The position numbers were made by a program, and so were the translations under genes. 64,000 nt of DNA from the NCBI RefSeq assembly GCF_047675955.1, contig NC_132914.1, forward strand, positions 45,656,521 through 45,720,520, given 5' to 3'. This DNA is from Chlorocebus sabaeus (Eukaryota; Chordata; Mammalia; Primates; Cercopithecidae). This document shows positions 57,182 to 64,000 of the stretch, one piece after another (position 1 is the stretch's first letter; each line of letters begins with the position of its first letter). Under the pieces are notes generated by a model that was not told where the DNA came from, did not search any database, and saw only the letters and a list, made by a program, of their open reading frames with translations.

Positions 57182-57468
57182 CTTCAGATTGTGTATTTGA
57201 AGCTGCTAAGTTATCTGGCTGATGTGGAACAGAGTGGTGATGATGGGGTTGATGAAGAGTATCAGAATCTTTGGATCCAAATGCAACAACATCTGGGGTA
57301 TAAGAAGAGAGGGAATATACACTGTGGGACAGCTGTTCCTGGTTAGTTAAAATGCTGGCAGATCCAGATGATGAAGTATCAGAGCCAATGATCTGAGATG
57401 CACAAGAGTTTCCATTTTTAAACAGTGAGTCTTTCAAAGTATTTTTACTGGAACTAAGACATCGAGAC
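57182..57468 (-). CDS. SENP1: SENP1 287-nt exon (residues ~219-314), Ser/His-rich
   Basis: Encodes SRCLSSSKNTLKDSLFKNGN onward to NTQSE and the first base of a Gly codon: low-complexity, Ser-rich sequence of the regulatory N-terminal half, with a His-rich patch (LHQPHHHHSVPHQP). Phase 2 in, phase 1 out; acceptor GCTAG, donor GTAAAC. Compared with my memory of human it has one extra Val codon (GTTGTT at 57285-57290), Gly287 to Asp and His291 to Gln. The region is likely disordered; it is not part of the protease fold. Confidence 0.97.
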
Positions 57469-57550
57469 CTAGCAAGAGAAGAATATTGTTTCAATATCAA
57501 ATAATAAATTGTAGAATTAAATTCATCTGAAATATGCTTCTGTGACTCAC
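57469..57550 (-). other. SENP1: SENP1 82-nt intron
   Basis: GTGAGT donor and TTGCTAG acceptor, only 82 nt between. No room for repeats. Confidence 0.95.
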
Positions 57551-57654
57551 AGGTGTAAAGGAAAATGTGTGGTAGGTTTGGCTATAGAAAACTGTTTCCC
57601 TGTGACCATCTGTAGCAGCTGTCTGTAAATCTCTCTTTCTTCTTCTTGAACTGT
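57551..57654 (-). CDS. SENP1: SENP1 104-nt exon (residues ~185-219)
   Basis: Encodes TVQEEEREIYRQLLQMVTGK, then QFSIAKPTTHFPLH and two bases of a Leu codon. The first half is Glu/Gln/Leu-rich and probably helical. Human Thr207 is Ser here, as I recall. Acceptor TTTATAG, donor GTGAGT (consensus), phase 0 in, phase 2 out. This is the most 5' exon in the window; the preceding exon (human residues up to 184, ending ...STAEE) is not found between here and 64000. Confidence 0.96.
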
Positions 57655-57784
57655 CTATAAAAACAAACAAACAAACAAACAGTTTAGACACATGCAATAA
57701 GGCAAGTATTTCTCAAACCAGCATGTAAATGGAATCCTAGCTCTGCCAAAGCTCAGGCAGAATCCTTAAGATAATTAAGAATTA

Positions 57785-58108
57785 CGGGCCTGACACAGTG
57801 GCTCATGCCTGTAATTCCAGCATTTTGGGAGGACAAGCGGGGAGGATCATTTGAGGCTAGAAGTTCAAAACCAGCCCAATCAACATAGTGAGACCCCAAC
57901 TCTACAAAAGAAAAACTAAAAAAAACTGGCTGTAGTGGCACATGCCTGTGGTCCCAGCTACTGGGGAGGCTGAGGCAGGATAATCACTTGAACCTGGAAG
58001 GCGAAGGTTGCAGTGAGCGAAGATTGTGCCACTACACTCCAGCCCGGGGGCAGAGCAAGACTCCATCTCAAAAAAAAAAAAAAAAAAGAAAAAGAAAAAG
58101 AAAAAAAA
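57785..58108 (+). mobile_element. Alu (AluJ-like), full length
   Basis: From 'gggcctgacacagtggctca' to a long A/AAAAG tail. Confidence 0.93.
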
Positions 58109-58128
58109 AATATATATATATATATATA
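58109..58128. repeat. (TA)n run at Alu tail
   Basis: About nine TA units following the Alu A-rich tail. Confidence 0.9.
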
Positions 58129-58524
58129 AAATTATCAAATATGTAAAAGAGAAGTTGAGTAAATACCAGATAATATATTTTGAAAAATTATGGAACATAT
58201 ATTTAAATAATAATGCAGAGAAGCTATAGGCTATAAAACCAGAAAGGCAGCAGGTAATCACTTCTGAGTCAAAAGAGTCCCAGAAATAAAGGGCCTCTAA
58301 ATTAGGATTCCAACAAATCCCTTGATTCCTGAAACCTGTTAGAAAAATCACAAGGAAGTAACCAGAATAGTCCAAACCAGTTAGAGTGGAATATCTTGCC
58401 AACAGTTTCCTATTTTATTTAAGTGCAGTTACTTTCCAGAGACAATTTTCATCTCCAACATTTATTTATTTATTTTTCCTTTAAGCCCCAATACTACATT
58501 TAGGGAAAACCATATACTTCATAA

Positions 58525-58850
58525 CATTCATTCATTGTCATGCACACCTACTATGCTCCAGTCACTAAAGATAATGAATGCATTGAATAAAATAAACTTC
58601 CTGTACTTATGGAGATTATATTGCAGTGAAAGGAATTAAACAAAAAATTAGTCAGGTAGAATGCAGAAAATTAAAGGGTAAGAGAATGGAAAGTTATGGA
58701 AGGAGAGCAGCAGGAACAGGTAAGATTTCTCTTAAAAAGGTGGTATTTCTGCAGAAACCTAAAGCCAAGGGAAGAAATCAGTCCTAGAAACATGTAAAAG
58801 AATATTCCAAATAGAGGAACAACAAATGCCAAGCCCTGAGAGGGGAAGGT
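58525..58850 (-). mobile_element. L2 LINE fragment, antisense
   Basis: 'cctactatgctccagtcact', 'cctgtacttatggagattat', 'gcagaaacctaaagccaagg', 'aatattccaaatagaggaac' and 'aatgccaagccctgagaggg' run in the order of the complement of L2. Confidence 0.82.
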
Positions 58851-59139
58851 GCTTAATGCGTTCCAAAAATAGTAAAGTCCATGTGAATCAGAAGAGTAGG
58901 AAAAAATGAGATCACCTGACAGAGAACCAGATTATATAAGAACTTATAACTCAGGCAAAGCATCAATTCTATACAGGTCCCATGACTCAACAGGCTGTAT
59001 TCACTAGCACTTAGTAATATGCCCTGGCAATTTATTTTTAATCTTATATACAGTTTAATACAACCACCAATCCTCACAAAATAATTTTAAACATTATGTC
59101 AGGGTTAGCAGCATCTTGTACCGTGATATTTCAATATGT

Positions 59140-59496
59140 GCTGGGACTACAGGTGCCCGCCACCATGCCCGGCTAATTTTTTGTGTTTTTAGTAGAGACG
59201 GGGTTTCACCGTGTTAGCCAGGATGGTCTTGATCTCCTGACCAGCCCAGGCTGGAGTGCCGGGGCGCCATCTCGGCTCACTGCAACCTCCACCTGCCGGG
59301 TTCAAGTGATTCTCCTGCCTCAGCCTCTGGAATAGCTGAGACTATAGGTGCACGCCACCACACCCCGGCTTTTTAATTTTTAGTAGAGACAGGGTTTCAC
59401 CATGTTGGCCAGGCTGGTCTCGAACTCCTAACTTTAAGTGATCTGCCCACCTTGGCCTCCCAAAGTGCTGGGATTACAGACATGAGCCACAGCACC
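59140..59496 (-). mobile_element. Chimeric Alu: near-complete Alu fused to an internal AluY piece
   Basis: Read on the minus strand, an Alu runs normally from 59496 down to 'cactccagcctgggct' (about 59243). It then joins directly to an internal AluY-type segment from 'ggtcaggagatcaagaccat' to 'tgtagtcccagca' (about 59242-59140). There is no poly-A tail. The composite is flanked by 'caatatgt' on both sides (59132-59139, 59497-59504). Confidence 0.85.
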
Positions 59497-59527
59497 CAAT
59501 ATGTAGGGGTTTTTTATTTGTGTGTGT

Positions 59528-59814
59528 TTTGTTTTGAGACGGAGTCTCTGTCATCAGGTTGGAGTGCAGTGGCACAATCTCGGCTCATGGCAACTTCCGC
59601 CTCCCTGGTTCAAGCAATTCTCCTGCCTCAGCCTCCCGAGTAGCTGGGACTACAGGTGTGCACCACCACACACAGCCAATTTTTTTTTGTATTTTTAGTA
59701 GAGATGGTGTTTCACCATGTTGGCCATAATGGTCTCAATCTCCTGACCTCGTGATCTGCCCGCCTCAGCCTCCCAAAGTGCTGGGACTAAAGGCATGAGC
59801 CACAGCACCCAGCC
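59528..59814 (-). mobile_element. Alu (AluY-like), near full length
   Basis: From 'ttttgagacggagtctctgt' to 'gccacagcacccagcc', with 'ctcaatctcctgacctcgtg' of the young type. A small deletion removes part of 'cgcccaggc'. Confidence 0.94.
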
Positions 59815-60444
59815 ACCAGTATGTATTTTTTTAACCCTTGGTCTCCTTCCACTCTCTCGTCTTGTAGTCCCCAGGGTCTACCACTCCCATCTTTATGTCC
59901 ATTTGTACCCAATATTTAGCTCCCACTTATAAGTGAGAACATGCGGTATTTGGTTTTGTTTCTGCATCAGTTTGCCTAGGATAATGTCTTGCCTATGTTT
60001 TAACAGTTTTGTTTTCTTGGTATTGAGTTGAGCTCCTTATATATTTTGAATATCAACCCCTTATAGAATGGATGCAAATATTTTCTTCCAATCTGTAGGT
60101 TGTCTCTGCACACTGTTGTTTCCTTTGCTTTTTAGTTTGATGTACTCACATTTGCCTACTTTTGCTTTTGTTGTCTGTGACTTTGCATGCAAATCCAAAA
60201 AAATCAGTGCCAAGACCACTGTCGTGTAGTTTTTCCCATTTTCTTCTAGCAGTTTTAGAGTTTCTAGTCTTAAACTCTTTATTCCATTTTTAGTTGATTT
60301 TTGTATATGGTATAAGGACCTAATTTCATTCTATGGAAATACAATTTTCCCAATACCATTTAGTGAAGAGACTGTCCTTTCCCTTTGTGTAGTCTTGGCA
60401 CCTTTGTCAAAAATCAGTTAACTAGCTATATAACAGGTTCATTT

Positions 60445-60608
60445 TTTTTTAAAATTATACTTTAAGTTCTAGGGTACACGTGCACAACATGCAGGTTACA
60501 TATGTATACATGTGCGATGTTGGTGTGCTGCACCTGTTAACTCGTCATTTACATTGGGTATATCTCCTAATGCTATCCTTCCCCCCCCCTCCCATGACAG
60601 GCATAATG
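60445..60608 (-). mobile_element. Younger L1 3' end nested in the older L1
   Basis: T-run, then the complement of the L1PA-type 3' UTR ('actttaagttctagggtaca', 'catatgtatacatgtgcgat'), ending 'ctatccttcccc...cccatgacaggc'. Flanked by 'ggttcattt' at 60436-60444 and 60609-60617, a likely target-site duplication. Confidence 0.88.
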
Positions 60609-61180
60609 GGTTCATTTCTAGGTTCCCTATTCTGTTTCATTGGCTGATGTCTATTTCCAATACCATGCCGTTTTAATTACTATAGCTTGGTAGTATAGTT
60701 TGAAATCAGCTAGTGTGGTAGCTTCTTTTTTATTCTTTCTGCTCATAATTGCCTTGGCTATTCAGGGATTTATGTGGTTTCATATGAATTTTACCATTTT
60801 TTTCTATGAAAAATAACATTGAAATTTTGATAGGGATTGCACTGAATCTGCAAATTGCTTTGAGTAGTATGGCCATTTAAACAATATTAATTCTTCCAAT
60901 CCATGAACACAGAATAGTTTTCCATTTAATTATATCTTCAATTTCTTTCAACAATGTATGTTTTTCAGTATATAGGTCTTTTAATTCCTTGGTTAAATTT
61001 GATTTTTTTTTTTGTAGCTATTGTAAATAGGATTGTTCTCTTGATTTCTTTTTTGCACAGTTCATGGTTAACAGTGCATAGAAACACTACTAATTTCTGT
61101 GTGTTGTTTTGTATCCTACAACTATACTGTATTCATTTAATGGTTCTAACAGTTTTTTGGTGGAGTCTGTAGGGTTATAT

Positions 61181-61253
61181 ATATACACACGTACATATAC
61201 ACACACATATACACATATATACATATACTATATATATACACACATATATACAC
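61181..61253. repeat. (TATACACA)n repeat
   Basis: Alternating TATATA and CACACA units. Both flanks carry 'cattcatttaatggttctaa' / 'cattcatttaatagtttgaa' and 'acagttttttggtgg..tctg', so a stretch of L1 of about 130 bp including the repeat is duplicated. Confidence 0.85.
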
Positions 61254-61512
61254 TGTATTCATTTAATAGTTTGAACAGTTTTTTGGTGGCATCTGTAGGG
61301 TTTTCTATATATAAGATCATGTTGTCAGCAAACAGTGACAATCTTATTTCTTCCTTTCCCAAAAGAACACATGTAACTTTTTTCGCTTTGCCAAAATGAA
61401 AGTTACCTAAAACTTTAAACAAAAATCTTTTTTGGACCATCTGGTACTATCAGTAAAAGAAAACATCTTTCTCTGTTAAATTACTTGTTAAACTGTTTTT
61501 TGTTCTTTTTGT

Positions 61513-61800
61513 TAAGCACAGTGGCTCACGCTTATAATCCCAACTCTTTAGGAAGTCAAGGCTTGAGCCCAGGAGTTTGAGACCAGCCTGGGCAACAAAG
61601 TGAGACCCTGTTTCTACATAAAAAATTTTTAAAAATTAGCTGCATACTGGCGTGTGCCTGTAGTTGCAGCTACTCAGAAGGCAAAAGAGGGAGAATCACT
61701 TGAGCCAGGAAGTTGAGGCGGCAGTGAGCTGTGATTGCACCACTGCATTCCAGCCTGGGTGACACACTGAGACTCTATTTCATAAAATAAAATAAAATAA
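61513..61800 (+). mobile_element. Alu (AluJ-like), full length, diverged
   Basis: 'cacagtggctcacgcttata' to an (AAAAT)n tail. A deletion removes part of the first monomer after 'gaagtcaaggc'. Confidence 0.92.
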
Positions 61801-61852
61801 ATTAAAATTTTAAAAAGCCCTAACTGTTCTTTACTGAATAAAGAAAATTAGG

Positions 61853-62141
61853 GGCTGGGTGCAGTGGCTCACTCCTGTAATACCAGTACTTTGGGAGGCC
61901 GAGGCGGGTGGATCATGAGGTCAGTAGATCGAGACCATCCTGGCTAACATGGTGAAACTCCGTCTCTACTAAAAATACAAAAAATTAGCCAGGAGTGGTG
62001 GTGCCCGCCTGTAGTCCCAACTACTCAGGAGGCTGAGGCAGGAGAATCGCTTGAACCCTGGAGGCGGCGGTTGCAGTGAGCCAAGATTGCGCTACTGTAC
62101 TCCAGCTTGGGCAAGAGAGCAATACTCCGTCTCAAACAAAA
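61853..62141 (+). mobile_element. Alu (AluY-like), full length with target-site duplication
   Basis: 'ggctgggtgcagtggctcac', 'gatcatgaggtcagtagatc' and 'gaccatcctggctaacatgg' point to AluY. Perfect 13-bp duplication 'aaagaaaattagg' at 61840-61852 and 62142-62154. Confidence 0.97.
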
Positions 62142-62355
62142 AAAGAAAATTAGGATCTTAAGAGGAAAGGAAGCAATAATTGCACAGCATGATAAAGTTA
62201 AAGAAGCTAGCTAATGTTACATTTTAAAACCTGAAAAAATACTAAGACGAGTGTTTTGAAGTATAAAAATAATTAATTAAGGTGCTGAATCATATTTTTT
62301 AAAAGGGACAGAGTCCTGCAGTTAGGTGATGTTTCTATAAAAGGCTCCATCATAA

Positions 62356-62476
62356 TGGGTGCTGACGAGTTGATGGGTGCACACGCCAACATGGCACAGG
62401 TATACATATGTAACAAACCTGCACGTTATCCACATGTACCCTAGAACTTAAAGTATTAAAAAAAAAAAAAAAAAAA
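62356..62476 (+). mobile_element. 5'-truncated L1 3' end with target-site duplication
   Basis: 'gggtgcacacgccaacatgg', 'catatgtaacaaacctgcac' and 'catgtaccctagaacttaaa', then a tail of about 21 A. Flanked by 'aaaaggctccatcataa' (62339-62355) and its copy ending at 62489. Only about 120 bp of L1 remain: a very short recent insertion. Confidence 0.95.
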
Positions 62477-62897
62477 GGCTCCATCATAAAAGAACTGTAA
62501 AATTATAAAACTTTAATAGCACAAATAAATTTTAGGACACTGATAAACTGTTTTGTTATAAATTCCCCCAATAACTTTATAAATACTCCTCCTAATTTTC
62601 ATTTTGTTTAAAGTAATAACTTTATACCATATAAAATATGAAAAGTGCAAATTTCAATAATTTTCTGAGTCCCAAATGCTTGACTTATGACAAAACTGTA
62701 AAGCATTTCTAAGTATAAAACCATCACTGTCACCTATTACAAAAGTCCAGTATCTTAAAACGTTGCTCAATAATTTGCAAAGAAGCATATCTAGAAGCAA
62801 CATGTAAATGAAAAGAAACTACCTGTGTTTTTGCCATTTTACATTTTTATTGTCACAAGTATTTTCTCTTTTCCAAACAGAACTTTATATCCTCTAT

Positions 62898-63085
62898 AAC
62901 AGCACTGTCTAACAGAAATTTCTGTAATAATAGAAATGTTCTATATTTGCCCTGGCTACATGTGGCTAATGAATACTTAAAATGTGGCTAGTGTCACTGA
63001 GCAACTGAATTTTAAATTTGAATTTGAATTAATTTAAACAGTGCTGGTGGCTAGCCATTACCCTACTGAATAGCACGGCTTTTTG
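62898..63085. mobile_element. hAT-Charlie relic (MER3-like)
   Basis: 'acagcactgtctaacagaaa', 'tggctacatgtggctaatga', 'aaaatgtggctagtgtcact' and the closing 'ctactgaatagcacggct' match a hAT MITE with CAGxGCTGTCC-type ends. Confidence 0.8.
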
Positions 63086-64000
63086 ATGTTGCCTCTTGAG
63101 TCAGCCATTCTGCACAGCCACTGCTTGCATATACCTAAATTCTTCTTCATGTGTTCTCTTCAAACCTCTGTTGCAAGACTGAGCAGTGCAGTGGTGACAT
63201 CATCTTAACTGTTAATTTTGTAGAAGACTTCATATTCCTGAAGTTGATGGACAAATCCGGCATTAAGGTTAATACATCTTCCTTTAACATAACCAAATGT
63301 ACCTCTGTTGAGGATCCCAACGTTTCATGGAAAGTGACTTTTCATCCAGTTTGTAAGTTCCCATCAATAAATTTAGTCCCAGGGTTAAAAAGTATTATAT
63401 CTGAATTATTTGTAATATCCAAAAATAAACATCTAAATAAATTTGTTGAAAGTTTGATAATAAAGTTTGGCCCAATATTTTGTATTACTCATGTTATATG
63501 GCTTATTCTGTAGTACAGGTGGCTCAACTTTCATACTAGGAGAACATAGAACTAAAAACAGGCAAAATCTGCATCACTTGTTTCATAGATTAGATTCTTA
63601 GCTTCTTCTCTGAACTACAGGAGGAAGGCAAACTCCAGCTTCATGTTCTCCGTTTACCCAACTAGTGGCCTGGAGGGCTGTTTGGAAGGGTAAAATTGCC
63701 CAAGCAACCCCCAGTCTTCAGGCTGGCAGAGGAGGCAAAAGGAAGAAAGGCTGAACAGTCCACAGAGCTGGTGGGTGAATGGCAAACTTACAATGAACAC
63801 AGAATTAAAGGATCCTGGTGAGACTGAGCAACAGAAACATGGGGCAGGGGAGGGTTAGGAGCCCTGTACCCAGCTGTCATGCTGCTGCTGTCTCCTCCAC
63901 AAAGTCTCTCTGTACCCTTTAGGCTGTCTAGACTCCAGCATAATCACAAACCCCACAACTCCAGTAATTATTTATGCATAAAATAATTTAAATATAATAT
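63086..64000. other. Intronic, unrecognised, with a 120-codon open frame
   Basis: A plus-strand frame of 120 codons at 63151-63513 begins MFSSNLCCKTEQCSGDIILT. I do not recognise it, and it lacks a poly-A tail or splice context that would support a gene. The right end (63600-64000) is of higher GC content and matches no repeat I know. A TAATATAAT-type AT tract closes the window. Confidence 0.4.

Larger units (their letters stand above)
59818..61440 (-). mobile_element. LINE-1 fragment, antisense (ORF2 and 3' region), interrupted
   Basis: 'gtgagaacatgcggtatttg', 'gagctccttatatattttga', 'cttctagcagttttagagtt', 'agtatggccatttaaacaat' and 'gatcatgttgtcagcaaaca' are L1 antisense strings. The minus-strand frame 61228-61440 contains GKEEIRLSLFADNMILYIEN, the reverse-transcriptase active-site region of L1 ORF2 with the FADD box altered to FADN. 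A (TATACACA)n repeat is inside (61181-61253), and a younger L1 end is nested at 60445-60608. Confidence 0.88.
27815..64000 (-). other. SENP1: SENP1 gene, 3' part (12 coding exons, introns, 3' UTR)
   Basis: SENP1 is a nuclear C48-family cysteine protease that matures SUMO precursors and removes SUMO from target proteins. The twelve coding exons, read right to left, are 57551-57654, 57182-57468, 54532-54586, 49585-49623, 48286-48370, 47755-47910, 46394-46525, 33167-33370, 32243-32322, 31223-31307, 30604-30699 and 29546-29608. Together they give one uninterrupted frame of 461 codons plus stop, with GT-AG at every junction and compatible phases. They match human residues 185-644 from memory. Exons for residues 1-184 (including the 'PKKTQRR' nuclear-localisation stretch), the 5' UTR and the promoter lie beyond position 64000. 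No frameshift or stop is present, so the gene looks functional. Confidence 0.97.
57655..64000 (-). other. SENP1: SENP1 intron, incomplete (at least 6.3 kb)
   Basis: Runs off the right edge. It contains Alus, nested L1s, an antisense L2, a hAT relic and a short L1 3'-end insertion. A (CAAA)n run lies at 57660-57680 beside the acceptor, which gives the transcript a (GUUU)n tract just upstream of the 3' splice site. No SENP1 exon was found in it. Confidence 0.85.

Noticed and set aside
61228..61440. 70-aa minus-strand frame with a reverse-transcriptase motif
   Set aside because: A fragment of L1 ORF2 with the FADD box changed to FADN; annotated as L1, not as a gene.
57655..64000. The preceding SENP1 coding exon (ending STAEE)
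   Set aside because: I searched for sequence encoding the residues just before TVQEEE and did not find it; it must lie beyond the window.
1..64000. CRISPR arrays, bacterial operons, phage or mobile islands
   Set aside because: The window is primate nuclear DNA with Alu, L1 and spliced exons; the tandem repeats are microsatellites and not spacer-separated repeats.
1..64000. tRNA, snRNA or rRNA genes
   Set aside because: No complete A/B-box tRNA cloverleaf, U6, 7SK, Y RNA or rRNA sequence was recognised; the B-box-like words seen belong to Alu elements.

Overview
The window is primate nuclear DNA carrying the 3' two-thirds of one protein-coding gene, SENP1 (SUMO-specific cysteine protease), on the minus strand, plus a gene-free stretch beyond its 3' end. 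Alu elements with AluS- and AluY-like sequence and fairly young LINE-1 3' ends point to a catarrhine primate. The SENP1 exons differ at seven places from the human protein as I remember it (six substitutions and one extra valine codon). I therefore lean towards a non-human catarrhine such as an Old World monkey, but this rests on memory and not on an alignment.

Layout. Positions 1 to about 27,800 contain no gene I can support. They hold Alu, MIR, L2, L1M and DNA-transposon relics and one 317-bp pyrimidine microsatellite. In human this is the interval between COL2A1 and SENP1 on chromosome 12q13; that placement is from general knowledge. From about 27,815 to the right edge the window lies inside SENP1, transcribed right to left. 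The single canonical poly(A) signal is at 27834-27839, the 3' UTR is about 1.7 kb and the stop codon is at 29546-29548. Twelve coding exons follow, the highest at 57551-57654. All have GT-AG junctions, and reading phase is kept across all of them: 1,386 coding bases, 461 codons plus stop. They correspond to human residues 185-644. The first 184 residues, the promoter and the 5' UTR lie beyond position 64000.

The protein. The exons encode the regulatory linker (about 185-425) and the complete C48/Ulp1 protease domain (about 426-644). The catalytic triad His533, Asp550 and Cys603, and the oxyanion-hole Gln597, are all present and spread over three exons. The catalytic part matches my memory of the human sequence exactly; all differences lie in the linker.

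Introns. The largest complete intron (33371-46393, 13 kb) contains an RPL37 retropseudogene, antisense L1 blocks, a hAT element split by AT repeats and two Alus, and several other Alus. The right-hand intron (57655 to the edge) holds nested L1s, a chimeric Alu-Alu insertion and a short L1 3'-end insertion with clear target-site duplications. I found no undescribed biological system. The most useful leads are splice-proximal insertions in SENP1, the coding A8 run, the extra Val codon and the nested-repeat histories.
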